From Elysia chlorotica (Eukaryota; Mollusca; Gastropoda; Plakobranchidae), in contig RQTK01000212.1 of the NCBI GenBank assembly GCA_003991915.1, positions 120,320 through 184,319 of the forward strand: a stretch of 64,000 nt of DNA, written 5' to 3'. This document shows positions 34,700 to 46,779 of this stretch, piece by piece. Every line of letters begins with the position of its first letter. Positions within the stretch are counted from its first letter, which is position 1. The notes under the pieces are model-generated. The model searched no databases and was not told the DNA's origin. It saw only the letters and a list, made by a program, of their open reading frames with translations. The translations under genes and the position numbers were made by a program.

Positions 34700-36780
34700 A
34701 AAAGTTACTGACAATTGATTAAGTTCTGGCAAGACACATTGTTGACATTACACCACATTGCTCAATCTCAGACTCCGAAGCCATTACTTTATTTGACCAA
34801 CACAATCAAAAGAGACTAATGGTCTGTAAACTTATGTAACGAAAGTCCCGCTGTAGCGTTCTTAATTGATGATTGGGTGACAATGTGAGAGAAAGAACCA
34901 CCACACTGCAATAATGCACAAACTCATTGGGTCGTGCAAGGGAGGAAATGAACCGGCGCTAAGAGCTGTTTACAATCACACACCACTGGTTACCGAACCT
35001 GATTTCTTTTCCTCTTGGCTTACTGTTCTTGTCTTCAGTAGTACAATATTCTCTATTGTGTCCTTGATCTAATTTAACGATTTTTTGGTTCGAGTAAAGA
35101 AAGTTCTAAAAAAAAATTGTGTGTGTGTGTGGGGGGGTGCCTTATGCCACTTTGTTTCTATTGAAATTGTTTTCTCTATGCCTCTCTCTGCTTCTCAGTC
35201 CGTCTCTGTCTCTTCAGTTCACCTTCCTCCTTAATTACCAGAGTCTTATCTCTACCTGTATTTTTGAATTAATTTTTCTCGAAATATTCACAATGCTCCA
35301 AATCAAGTTTGTTGGTGTGCGAATTGTTTGATAAAAATAATGTTCTAAAAAAAAAAGAAAAAACGGTTTCCACAACGATTTTGAAAAGTTTATAAACATC
35401 GAGTCAAGGTGTTAGCAAACTCCCCAACGGATCAATTCGTGTACCCAAACATACCGAATAGCCGAAACTCCAGAAGTTTAAGTTATCTCTACACAGCTTT
35501 CTTAAAGACTATTGAGAATGTACGTCTTTATTACCAAGTCTCTATTATCTAAGGCACAATCATGTATTGAAAAGTTTTTCAATAAGTTTCAATATATCGC
35601 TTATGCACTGAAAAAGGGATTGTAGTGAGGCGGTTCTAGGTCGCACGAATGCGAGAACCAATTCTTTCCATGGCCAGGAAAGGCGGCCATTTTCACAGTT
35701 TGGCCTGTTTTGGCTCCTGTTGCGAAAATAATTAAATTTGGTTGGACCTTGGTTTCTTAAGAAATCATTTTAGATGACAATTAAAACATTAGCACAAAAA
35801 ATAATATAAATAATGAATGAAGGTTACTTTAAAGTAATATTGGATTTTGTGTAGGTTTTTCTTTTTGTACCCGAATTATTCGACAAACGACTGACTTATA
35901 GTCCTCTAAACGGTTTTTTCACATTCTGAAGGAAAAGCAAGTAAAGAACACAAGATTATACCTTCGCTGTATTTATAAACATATGGCAATAACGATTTGA
36001 AGGATTGTAACCCCAAGGTATTGATCAGTTTTCAATGGTTTTCAGTATATCGCTCATGCACAATAGCACAATGAAATTAATAAAATTCACAGTGTTACGG
36101 TTTAGGGTGCAAGTATTCGTGGCCCATGTTTTTCTAAACATACACAAAGGGCTCTGATCTCAGAGTTTTATTAATCTTGTTATCGGAATAAGTGAAATGA
36201 GTTCGATCCGTTTAAGCCATTCAAACTTGTAAAACTAGACGAATCAAACATGTAAAACTAGAAAAAAAACACAGAAAAACAACAGAAATAAATAGACGAT
36301 TATTGTATTAAGGCTTGCACATATATATAACTATGAGCTTTTGCCCTTTCACTCCTCACCCACCGCCCTCACTCCCAAATGCACGCACTAACCCTGTTTG
36401 AAATTTTCATGAGCGTTCGGTCTTATTTTTTTTTAACATTTTGCTCAAATCCAAAATGATTAGCTAATTTAAAAAAATGTACATCGTCATAATACGTACA
36501 AAAATACAGCAATAAATGTATGTAAAGACCGTTACCCTTTGGAAGTATTTTGATAAGGCAAACAAATAGATGGGGATACTGATCAACAGTTACTGTGGTT
36601 ATGAAACGTTCCGATAGGTTCAGAATAGTATGTTTTTGGTCACAGGCCTACGATAACTCGGCGACAAGGAGACTTCAGTGTGCGACATAATTTCGAAGTT
36701 TCATGAAAAAAGACGATAAACTTGTTAAGAAATTGAATTTGTTTTGTTTCGTGTTCGATAGACTAGTTTTCAAGTTAAAT
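34700..36780. other. AT-rich stretch, no gene seen
   Basis: A degenerate repeat pairs about 35562-35612 (tattgaaaagtttttcaata ... atatcgcttatgca) with 36018-36060 (tattgatcagttttcaatgg ... atatcgctcatgca). No exon is supported. Confidence 0.5.
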
Positions 36781-36799
36781 TGGTTAAATTAAGAGTACA

Positions 36800-37140
36800 T
36801 GACGTTAAAATTGTTCCGGGGCTCAACTGGTTTTGTTAAAGTCTACTTTAAAATATTAATAGGACCGGGACAATAAACTGGTGAAAGGGTGCAACCTGTT
36901 TGGTTATATGAATAGAACCATGAAGAAGGACTGTGCAAACAACTCAACCGGTTTTGGTTTAGATATAATGAATCAGTAGCTCCGTGGCGATTGTACACGA
37001 AAAACGAGTAATTGTCGCAACGATATATTGGTAAATTAATGATTGAACCGGTTTGGTGAAAGTCTGCTAAATAGAACCACAACAATATTCTGGTAAATGG
37101 TTCAGCCTATTTGGTTTGAGTCTACGGTGAAGAAATGTGA
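36800..37140. repeat. Degenerate tandem repeat, roughly 60-75 bp, about 5 units
   Basis: Variants of aaccggtttggtgaaagtct / aactggttttgttaaagtct alternate with ataggaccgggacaataaac / atagaaccacaacaatattc. The 80-codon minus-strand frame here is an artefact of the repeat. Confidence 0.55.
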
Positions 37141-37189
37141 CAATCTGCTAGGCCAGGGATAACGATAACGGTTGGTTTTTCAATTTCGT

Positions 37190-37250
37190 CGACATCAACT
37201 AGGCTATATCGCAGACGGGACCCCAGAGCGATATACTAAATAATATTCTG
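37190..37250. mobile_element. SINE body fragment
   Basis: ggctatatcgcagacgggac...cagagcgatat resembles 41869-41908 (ggctacctcgcagacgtgac...cgagcgatgtt), the body of the SINE at 41862-42000. Confidence 0.4.
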
Positions 37251-37387
37251 GGATGCAAACAGAAAATTTAGTATCACCAGAGACTGGTACTACCTTAGAA
37301 GTACTGGAGTTTTCATCGCTCTAATATGAAGATAACTCACTGTTATTACAGCAGAGAACTTTGTTTATAATCGATGGGTTACCAATA

Positions 37388-37388
<1 letters not shown>

Positions 37389-37424
<36 letters not shown>
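37389..37424. repeat. (CA)n microsatellite
   Basis: About 17 CA units. Confidence 0.95.
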
Positions 37425-37426
<2 letters not shown>

Positions 37427-37941
37427 GAGAAAACTAGAAAAGCTCATGATAAAGTAGAGTAATCACGTAAAGGAATATTTAGGCTTGGATATTTTAAGAA
37501 CCAAAGACTACAGTATGGGGATTTAGAAAAGACATCAACAAAGACAGCTTGAAGCTTAAATCAATATTTAAGATCCCAGCGTCGAACAATTCACTATCAG
37601 TAAAAATAGTAATGCCTATTGCACAAGTAATGCATGATAACACTCAAAGCTCAAGGTCCCTCCCCGGAGTCCATTGTTTGTATTATGCAGACAAAAATAA
37701 TGAACTTACTTGCACTGGAAAATTGCATGAATCGGGTCAATTAAGGTGCGAACCTTTGAGATAACGAACGGACGAGGTGTTATCTGCCAGTTGTCGGCGA
37801 ATAGGGTCTCAGGGCAACAAGCTGAGATAACTGGTTAGGACGTAATCTCGCTTCAATCATTGCAAAATTTGCTTCAGCAACTTCACACTGATACGGGACA
37901 AAATACCGGTAGTTTTTTGTGCTTGCTGTTTATAGATCTAG

Positions 37942-38045
37942 GGTAGTAACCACAAACATTACGTAGTCTACGGCGCGTTGTAACAATATAAGAATAAGAA
38001 GGCGTACGACGCGTCGTAAGCTACGTCATGGTTGTGCTTACTACC
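37942..38045. mobile_element. Foldback (MITE-like) element with 40-bp arms
   Basis: Left arm GGTAGTAACCACAAACATTA, then CGTAGTCTACGGCGCGTTGT. The right arm read on the minus strand is GGTAGTAAGCACAACCATGA, then CGTAGCTTACGACGCGTCGT: 31-32 of 40 positions agree, around a 24-nt centre. It is flanked on both sides by agatcta words. No coding capacity, so non-autonomous if mobile. Confidence 0.7.
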
Positions 38046-38059
38046 GCTAGATATAGATC

Positions 38060-40860
38060 TAGATCTGGCCGGTTACTAGCCTTTATTCCCTTATCTTTCA
38101 ATACTTTCATTGGGCTTCCATTAAAAATATTATATAAGAGCAAGCTATACTTATTATGTTAGCCTTTCAAATTAATGGAGCATAATTCTTCTAGATCCAG
38201 ATTTAGCTTAGGTCTTAAATTTTCTTTTCGCTACGATGCACCAAGGGACATTTTGATGACAGAGATAGATGAAAAGAAATCGTTACTTTTGTTAACTTCA
38301 AATATTTATTGCTCTATACAATGGGCCTGGAATCTATATGAAAGGAGAAGTGATAGTAACATTTTCTGAACATTAAAAACCTTTGATGTCATAAATAAGA
38401 GGAACCGCTTCGATGACATTCTGCTCAACGAGTTTCAAGTTTCCTTTTCAAGTGTTTTATGAATCAGTGTAACAAGTAGAACAGCTGTTTCGTTCATGTT
38501 GGATTTAGTTTCGACGATCAAGAGTTGAAGGCTTGTTCATGTGTAATGGTCCGTGAAGTTTATTGCCACTTGAGGAGCACGTATACGTACAAGTCAAATA
38601 ATTTGTTTTTCACTGATAATGCGATGAATGGGTGGGACCATTTCCTGCCTGATTTGACTGGCTATACATATTCTTCTAAGCTCTACAAACTGTCTTTAAT
38701 AAAGAGAATGCCAAGTTTTTGATTTACAAGACAGTTCGTGGGCACAATAAAAACCAACAGCTCAATCGTTCACCTTTGAAATAAAAATACACCAAAACCA
38801 TTGCACTTGTAAAGATAGAAATATGGCCCAAAATAAACAGAGAAAGAATGGAGCCGGTTAAAAAATCTAGCCTTCTAGCAATCTGAAGATTGAAGATATT
38901 GCCGGAGGTAGACTAATGTGGGGCCATTGATTGTTTTAGAACTTCTTTTCTCTGCTCTCGTTTTGAGCTTGACATTGTAACCATAGCTACAAAGAGTTCC
39001 ATTCTTTGTTTGTACCTGTGTGATCTACTTTTTACGTTTTTCCGATTTACACGTATGTGCAGCTTGTGTTTTAGAATTCGGCTCTGACATATAAGGACAT
39101 ATAAGGTGTGTATGTGTGTTTTTAGACGTCACCAAGGCCAAAGTGTCTTCAAATTACAATGCACCGCATGACAAATGTTGTTTATATTCTGTTTGCGACG
39201 GATACCTTACTATTGTTAGGATCTAGTGCAATTCACGGAAGATACATGTTCCATTTTTTTTAAAGTTTTGAAAACAATGTCAATTAAAATTGAAATCCAA
39301 ACATTTCTTTGTTCGGAAAACATAGGGTATAATGAAACTGATTTGACCTAGAGGTATTCCACTTTATTGAAAAAGAAAAGTAATGTTGAGCAAGCTATAA
39401 CGCCATAGTGTCAATTTTCAGTAAAATATTGTTTACTATTGCGCACTAGAAGATCTCTGTGGGTGGTTCAATTGTAGAAACGTTTAGCTGTACTTACTCT
39501 CCTGCGAATTTGTTCCCGTGGTGAGCTAGTTAACGCCAAAAGAGTAGCTCATGTCTCCCAAACATATGACATAAGTCTTAGGGAAATCACATTCGCATAT
39601 CATTGACACCGTACAGGGATGGGCATCAGTATAATCTTTTCAAATTTGGCTTAAATGAAATTGTCATGCTTTTTGCGACAAAAAGTTTTATTGTCATAGC
39701 GATAGAGGTCAGTCTTTAGTGCCAATTTAAAATAAATCAATCTCTATAATAAAACATTACTGCAATGTTTCCAAACGTGAGAAAAAAAATAATAACAATT
39801 TTTTTAATCATTCCAACGTATCAAAAAAGCAAACCAGCACTCTCAGATAATTTTGCTGCCTATGTATTTGATAAATAGCGTAGATAACATGGAATGTGAT
39901 AAAACCACGTATTGACAGGTTGTGTGGAGGGCGGATTAAAAAACACTCGTGCTAGTCCACTCTTGAACAGTGGCGTGGGCCACGCATCTGGGAATTAGGG
40001 CCGTATCAGCGGGAATTGGAAAAAAAAAGTACAGGCTACTCAATTTGCTGCGGGTCGCTATCGATTCATACACAGCAAAATGCATCTACAATCTAAGCAT
40101 TAAGTTTGATTATCTATGTTTTAGTCGAATCCCAAGTTTTCACAATTGTGACTTTTCTAACACAATTAAAATTACAGTGAATCTTTTATATTAAGGCATT
40201 GGTGTATATGCTCCGCAACACTAAGATAAAAGGAAGTACAGAATACTAATTTGTAGGGGTCCGGTAACTCTAAGTGTGGAATTTAATCTAAATAGTGTTA
40301 GGAGTCGTAGCTTTTGTTATGGTCGTGAATGGTTTGCTCTAAACAGTGTGTTCCGCAATTGTGATTTTGTAAAAACAAATTCTTTAAGACTCTGTGTGTT
40401 TATTGTATTGAAAGGGTTTTAATCAAGCCATGCTCTGATTTCATACTTAATGGTGGACTGATAGAGTCGTTTATTCTTTATTTACACACTTTATTGTTGG
40501 GTTTTTTATTGTTTGTTTTGTTGTTGTTTTTTTCGGCATAAATAGTTAGTGCTTAAAATATTAAAATTCATAATGAAGTGATGGAGACAACTAAACCATG
40601 CTGTGCCATCAAATTTAGAAAGACATGTGGACAATATTTTTAGCCATGATTACCCATGGTTTATCTGTCCTTGTTAGCTTCACAATAATAATAAGCTAAT
40701 GTGAAAAGTGGGTCAAGCCTTTCTCAATGAAATGACAATAAAAACATGTTTGCCCATCAACATTTGGAGGAACATGTAGCAATCATCAACAAATGATTGG
40801 TTCTACTGACTAGCCGTCAAATCTATCTCTAAGTTAATGGGGTCATACCTGTCATGGCGA
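38060..40860. other. AT-rich stretch, no gene seen
   Basis: Probably intron of the plus-strand gene. Short AT-rich open frames (e.g. 38175-38369, 38525-38722, 39970-40194) lack family resemblance, coding composition and clear splice sites. Confidence 0.5.
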
Positions 40861-40935
40861 CCTCGCCTAGAGCTTAAACCGACCTTGAACTTGGTGGATA
40901 ATGTCTGCACGTATCTCTCCGTACCGCCCTCCGAG

Positions 40936-41424
40936 GCTGGACTCCGTGACAGTGGCCCGCAACAACAGCCGCAACAGCACTATCAGCAACAATAATAACA
41001 ACAACAACAACATCGGCACCATCAAAACTAGCAGAAGCAGTAGCGGCAGCTTTGCTGGCCACAGCAACAATAATAACAACAACATTCAGTACCAACAAAG
41101 ACTCCACACGAGCCAGTCCGAGAGACGTTCTAGTTCGACCTTCACCCGGGAACCCTTCACCCCGCCAGAGGTCATTCTGCAAAGGCACTACAGCGACCCG
41201 TGTCCTTCACCTTTGCCCTTGCGCTACTCGCACCACAACCAGTATGGGCGGGGCTACGCCTCAGCAAGCTCCGCTAGGGACTGCGCAAGTCGGGGCGGAA
41301 GTGACGATGGAAGCGGAAGTGGCTCAGGCAAGCCGTTTATGCAGCTGTTCAGTTCGCGCATGCTCCGTCTCAAGCTGATGCAGAACCAGCGGAGGCAGAC
41401 GATGCCATTTATGTCTGCCCTCAG
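40936..41424 (+). CDS. Third coding exon of the plus-strand gene (Asn/Ser-rich)
   Basis: A GC-rich coding block ending at a strong donor, CAG|GTGAGT (41425). The frame runs from ATG 40901 and reads LDSVTVARNNSRNSTIS, two poly-Asn tracts (AAC/AAT repeats at about 40985-41090), then TREPFTPPEVILQRHYSDPC, a Gly/Ser/Asp stretch and a basic end (SSRMLRLKLMQNQRRQTM). Two starts are possible: a pyrimidine-rich but weak acceptor ccctccgag|G at 40936, in phase with the CT left by 25366, or ATG 40901 (A at -3) as the start of a shorter transcript. An in-frame TGA just upstream excludes earlier acceptors. It leaves two bases. Not recognised; probably disordered. Confidence 0.6.
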
Positions 41425-41429
41425 GTGAG

Positions 41430-41535
41430 TCATGGGTTGGGTGGTTTGGTTAATTGGTACAATTGGTTAGTTTGTTGGTTGATATGCTGGTTGGTGTGTT
41501 GGTTGATGTATTGGTTGGTTTGTTGGTTGGTTGAT
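41430..41535. repeat. TTGG-rich simple sequence after the donor
   Basis: ggttggtgtgttggttgatg-type degenerate repeat filling the first 100 bp of the intron. Confidence 0.75.
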
Positions 41536-41579
41536 TTCTTTACATCCAACGTCATCAGCTAGTTAATATTGTCGAAGGG

Positions 41580-42000
41580 CCCCAAGAATAACGTCTGACA
41601 ATAATATTCGCCGCCACATAGAGACAGTGCTGGAATATCTTGTATCCTGTCCCAACCTGTCATATTATACTGACACTGACCTAACCAGAAGGGAACGAAA
41701 TCCCACAAACAAATTTCGCGCCGACCCTGGGTTATGAGCCAGATAAACTGGAAAAGGTGAGTCACATACGCTATGGCGGAAATGGTGACGTTTTCCGAGA
41801 GAAACAGGCAGGGTTAATTGTAAATGTTGGTTTCTTGATGGTCGACGACAACACCTGGGCTACCTCGCAGACGTGACCCCCGAGCGATGTTCTTCAGATT
41901 CGGCCTGACACTGACATAACCAGTAGGGAAAGCGTAGCTGTCAGAGCGGGGCTCAAACCCGCATCCCCTACGTTGAAAACCGACAGTCTAGCCCCATCGT
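41580..42000 (-). mobile_element. Two related tRNA-derived SINE copies
   Basis: The copy at 41862-42000 (minus) begins with a tRNA-like head: TAACGATGGGGCTAGACTGT, then CGGGTTTGAGCCCCGC with a perfect 5-bp T-stem (GCGGG/CCCGC) around TTTGAGC. Its body includes cctgacactgacataaccag. A second, more decayed copy at about 41580-41760 shares the body words actgacactgacctaaccag and has a degraded head (cgcgccgaccctgggtta). Confidence 0.5.
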
Positions 42001-42228
42001 TACCGAAATAAACAAACATTTGCATTTAGCGCCAAAGAGACCTATATCATCAAACTACCAGGCACTGTTGCGACAGTTTTTAGGCTAGTAGGCTAATTGG
42101 CTGACCAAAAATACTGCTTGCCAATCATTATTAAACTAACTATGATACAGTTGGAAATAACTAGATCAAGTTTACCTGTTGTGTGCAAAAATGTTTTCCT
42201 TTTGTGCTGTTGTTATTTTTTGTTAAAA

Positions 42229-42312
42229 GTCATAAGTACAGCAAGTAGCTTTCGACTCGTCGTAAGCCTTCTTAGTCTTATATATTAAGACAAGTCGTAA
42301 TACAAATATGAC
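42229..42312. mobile_element. Decayed foldback element
   Basis: GTCATAAGTACAG...GACTCGTCGTAAG and, in reverse, GTCATATTTGTATTACGACT, then TGTCTTAA. It is recognisably the family at 24359-24454 but with weaker arms. Confidence 0.4.
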
Positions 42313-42871
42313 CCTTGGTGTGTCGGAACCTTGATGGTTAAGACGGCACGTCCATTGCAAGAATGTTGGCTCCTTGCTCGTTGGACTCCCATTCAAATAG
42401 AGCAGTTTGGACCAGTCACGGGTTTGGTTTTATTGTTATATAAATTACTGTGATGACTTCCAGTCCTTCATCCATAGTATTTATCACGTGCAGGCCAGGA
42501 CTACGTAGATCTATGCTATCCGATACCTTGCCAAGAGAGCTGAACATGTTTCGATCGTCGCACCTTCGTGTTGGTATTTGGTGCTCTGAGCACTGAGCTT
42601 TGATGTCCCTTTTTAATGTTAGGAAAAATGAGATGACAAGTAAATGAAAAATGCAAATTCACTATGTCATCATAAATGTATTCCATTGTAGCATACATGT
42701 CAAATTTTACCATGAGAAAAGACGAATATGGGTTGCGATGTCGCCGATATCTCAAAAAGACATACGAACGGTGATAAACAGTGATTTTGTGCAGGTAACA
42801 ATAACAATAATAACACAAGTAAAGTGGAAATGTATTTTTTAAACAGTGAAAAATATGTGACTGAAGGTTCG

Positions 42872-42875
<4 letters not shown>

Positions 42876-42927
<52 letters not shown>
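42876..42927. repeat. (GA)n microsatellite
   Basis: Pure GA run of about 26 units. Confidence 0.95.
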
Positions 42928-42929
<2 letters not shown>

Positions 42930-43069
42930 CTAACCACGCGCACCCCCAAAAGAAAAAAAATACATTATTTAAAAAGAGAGGTAGAGAGGTGCACTGCTTC
43001 TAAAGTGTACAGAATGACCTTTCGCTACCCACAAATATTATTCCCTTCCCCCTCTCCTACTCGCCTGTG

Positions 43070-43350
43070 CTGCAGTAGTTAAACAAGAAAGATTATCAGT
43101 ATTGAACACTTTCCGAGGTACCGTAACGTTCAGTGACACGAGAACTCCCCATCAGCCACTACCCGTCTGCTGCAGCAGTCAAAACAGAAAGATTATCGCC
43201 ATTGAACACTTTTTGTGCTACTATACCGTTCAGTGACATCGAGACTCCCCCATTAGCCACTACCCGCCCGCTTCAGTAGTTTCAGAAAGATTATCGCTAT
43301 TGAACACTTTCTGTGGTACCCTAGGTTTATCAGACTGCACCGACCGTTCA
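43070..43350. repeat. Tandem repeat, about 95-110 bp, 3 units
   Basis: agaaagattatcgctattga...acactttctgtggtacc, then ccgttcagtgac...gagactcccc...agccactacccg recurs at about 43087, 43189 and 43285. Confidence 0.8.
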
Positions 43351-43850
43351 GTGACGCCGAGACTTCCCGTCGTTTACCAACACTCCACACCTCGGAGTGG
43401 GAAATTTGCTCTAGCTCTTGATAGCCTATGTGCGGACTTCCAACATCAGAAGAGTTTTTTCTACACTTCATGTTAGAGAGTTTCAGGGGCGAGAAATAAA
43501 AACCAGGATAATTAAAGTTAACTCTCGAATTGTAGAGAAACATGATACTGCTTTGCACAGTTTAAATACCTTCCATTGAGAACGATAGAAAAGTTCGTTT
43601 CAGATCACTCATGTGGAACATCGAAACCAATTTTTTTCCGTGCTTCAATTTGTGTTTGGAATGGTTTAGATTCGTGCCCGCTCATGAGTTCTGTATCTTA
43701 GCTCAGGGTTTATCTTTTGGCTCCCGAGGACATACGTAGTTTAGAACGAAAATTTAGGATGTATGAACGTATAAACTTTTCGGACGTGACACCTGCTAGC
43801 CTGTCTATTCATGATTTTTTTACAAGTAAGAAAAATAAGCCTGGTGTAAT

Positions 43851-44365
43851 TCTCGAGGCCACTAGATTCGATGTAATTTGTGAAGCCACTATTTTGATGT
43901 AATTCGTGGAGCCACGAGTTTTGATGTAATTTGTGAGGACACTAGTTTTTATGTCATTCGTGAGGCCGTTAGTTTTGATGTCATTCGTGAGGCCACTAGT
44001 TTTGATGTCATTCGTGAAGCCACTAGTTTTGATGTAATTCTTGAAGCCACTATTTTTTATGTCATTCGTGAGACCACTAGTTTTGATGTAATTTGTGAGG
44101 CCACTAGTTTTGATAATATACGTGAAGCCACTAGTTTTGATGTTATACCTGAAGCCACTAGTTTTGATGTCATTCGTGAGGCCACTAGTTTTGGTGTCAT
44201 TCTTGAGGCCACTAGTTTTGGTGTAATTCGTGAAGCCACTAGTTTTGGTGTCATTCGTGAGGCCACTAGTTTTAATGTAATTCGTCAGGTCGCGAAATTT
44301 GTGGTGGCTAGTCAGGTTACAAAATTTGATGTAATTCGTAAGGCCAATAGTGATGATGTAAAATC
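43851..44365. repeat. 27-bp minisatellite, about 19 units
   Basis: The unit gccactagttttgatgtcat followed by tcgtgag (27 bp = 9 codons), with substitutions but few length changes. Minus-strand translation gives SRMTPKLVA repeats (open 44266-44057), plus-strand gives EATSFDVIR-like repeats. No start, splice site or flanking coding sequence links it to a gene. Confidence 0.9.
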
Positions 44366-44577
44366 ATGAAACCAAGGGGTGCAGTTAAAGTCTAATTAAA
44401 TAGTTTTGTGAACGTTCCGAATCCACTGTATTTTCTAATGGTAAGCGCCTCGATTCGAAAAACAAAAAAAATTTTTAAAAAGTTTAGACCTTAATTATCA
44501 TTGTTTTGGGGAGTGTCTATGCCACCTTATGCATGACGTTCATGTGCTTTTTGTTATAATACCCTGAAATAGGGAGA

Positions 44578-44765
44578 GAAAAACAAAAAGGATTGAAGGA
44601 TAGAAAGGAGAAAAATACCAAGTTGATTTAAAGAGCGAAAGAGAGAGACAAACAGACATGTAGAAAACTAGAAAGAGAGAGGGAGTGAGAGAAAGAGATT
44701 TGAGAGAGATGGAGAGGCAAATAAACAGGCAGACAGACAGACAGAGTGAGTGGGGCGAAAACTGA
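44578..44765. repeat. GA-rich simple sequence
   Basis: Interrupted gagaga/gacaga tract; the Ser/Leu-rich minus-strand frame is an artefact. Confidence 0.8.
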
Positions 44766-45146
44766 TATCTCGATAGCGAGGGCAAGATTTATAAGAAAAG
44801 AATAGCGTCAGACGAAATGAGAGAGACAATTGCACTAAGAGATTTAATTATGTTCTAAGTATGACCTCAAAATGGAGGAAAAAATTATTGCGGTTTAATA
44901 AAAGTAGGTCCTATAATTAGTTATTCTAATCGTTCTTAAACTTAGTCTAGCGGTTATACGAGGCAATTTTCATAACTTTCACACAGTCGCACTTGCCATT
45001 GAGTTGATGAATGTATTAATACTCGTATTTGCTTATTTAAAAAAAAGGACCGAGCCTTCAAAGGCAACCTTTATGTCAACTAGGCACTTTATATTTATCA
45101 CTAGTTTTGTCCTCTCTCCTAAAAAAAACATCTGGTCCATTCAAAC

Positions 45147-45265
45147 GAATAGATCACCGTTTGAATAAATTGACTGGTCCAAGATATATAGATCACCGTT
45201 TGAATAAATTGACTGGTCCAAGATATATAGATCACCGTGAGAATAGATTGGCTAGTCCATTTAGT
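45147..45265. repeat. 39-bp tandem repeat, 3 units
   Basis: gaataaattgactggtccaa, then gatatatagatcaccgttt occurs twice almost identically, with diverged flanking units. Confidence 0.85.
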
Positions 45266-46680
45266 GAATAGTTTTTGCCAGGTTCATGGTGGATAATACA
45301 GACCGATTGCCCTTTCACTTTCCACTTTTCACCTGCACTGAAATCGTAAATCAGACACCCACATTGAATGGACCCCCAAAGCGGCAGCGAAATGTTAGCT
45401 CTTGCTTTTCTTATACTATTTACTTTCTTTTTTTTTTCAGATTAATTCTTCTGCCGGATTTATGGTGGGCGGGGAGGTGGAGGGGATGGGGTGAAGGGGT
45501 CAGAAAATTACACCAATATTTCAGACAGCGAAAGAAATTTAAGAAATGCCCTGAACCTCAAGTCAAAAAATAAATAATGGATTGATATTTTTGTACATGC
45601 GTGTTTGTGTGTTTATCTTTCATTTAAAAGTCAAATCGAACGTGCCCTTTAACCATTGATATGTTAATGAATCTATTCATTTCATACAACCGGTAGTTTT
45701 AAAAAAAAAGAAAGCCATATTATTGCCTTGTTCATGTAGGTTAAACTTGTTTACTTTGGCGAGTCAATGAAGACACAAAACTTGACAAGTTCAACGTTTT
45801 AAATGTCCGTTAAATATCTAGTCCTGATCTACACCTGACAAAAACGTGTAGTTTACTTGAGATGTCTTGCTCTCGTGTTGCTCACTTGGTCTAGATCTAG
45901 AGCTTCAGGTGATAACATGGGCAGTCAGTTCAAAGCCATGGATCAAAACATGGCGCCTGATAAATTACATCATGATATTATTGTACCGGGTCGATCTAGA
46001 TCTTGTTCTGAGTGAGGTCTCGCAAATAATGCCTTTTCTTAGCATGGACCTTGTGTGACTGAAATCTTTCACTGTGTCTACCAGAGGAAAAAGAAGTAAG
46101 ACGATATAAGTTTGATTATTCCAAAGAGAAGTAGAGAAAATATACTTTCATTAGTAGGGCTTAATCTATGACTCAGACACTTTTTTTTTAGTAAAGATAA
46201 CTTTTAAAAAAATAAATTGGTTTTGACGTAATATCAGATTTGTGTCAACATATTGTAGCCTCAGTTTGGTTTAGCAGAGCGAAAAAAGAGACAAAGTAAA
46301 ACTATAGCCTACGCTGATACAGTCAAACGTTGACAAGGCTTTTAGAAGCGTAAAATTAAATATAACTCACAATTATACAATATAATTATCTCTTTTCTAT
46401 GTCGGGTGAGGATTTTTACTGGAGAGCTGAAGGAAATGTAAGGGAAGTGCTTATAAATTCGTAGTTATTCAGAAAGTGTTTGGTTTATTTTTTCAGCTTA
46501 TCCGTGATCTTGTCGTCTTTTTCACTCAATATTGTGTATGTTGTAAGATTACATAGTTGGTCTGAGTGAAGAACCTAGATTATCAAAACCAAGAACTGAA
46601 AATAAGCAATAGTATAGAAAACGTTCGCGTTTTTTCCCTATTATGCAACCTTAGCATCGTTCGGCTATCTCTCCTTAATA
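45266..46680. other. AT-rich stretch, no supported gene
   Basis: Probably intron. A polypyrimidine-AG at 45421-45440 resembles an acceptor, but the sequence after it is a G/A-rich low-complexity stretch (see rejected items). Confidence 0.45.
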
Positions 46681-46685
46681 GTTGC

Positions 46686-46757
46686 GCCAACTGCTCAATC
46701 GGCTAGAGCTCTCTCATGGCCAGCAAAAGGTCTGAGTTTTGAATCCTTTCAGATATT
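46686..46757 (+). mobile_element. tRNA-like SINE head
   Basis: TGCTCAATCGGCTAGAGCTC is a good A-box region and TGAGTTTTGAATCCTTTC a degraded B box. It lies just upstream of the 548-bp tandem duplication. Confidence 0.45.
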
Positions 46758-46779
46758 CCACCCACACCACCACGATATT

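Noticed and set aside
40870..40990. Acceptor cgcctag at 40869 giving a frame LKPTLNLVDNVCTYLSVPPS
   Set aside because: That frame stops at TAA within the AAC/AAT repeat, whereas the other frame stays open to a strong donor. A frame switch inside the trinucleotide repeat cannot be fully excluded.
43851..44365. CRISPR array
   Set aside because: The 27-bp units are directly contiguous with no unique spacers; this is a minisatellite in a eukaryotic genome.
45441..45490. Possible 50-nt exon after a strong polypyrimidine-AG
   Set aside because: Its phases (needs one base, leaves one) would bridge 41424 and 56430, but the peptide is a Trp/Gly/Arg low-complexity stretch and the donor GTGAAG is weak. 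Spliced reads from 41424 to 45441 and 45490 to 56430 would revive it.
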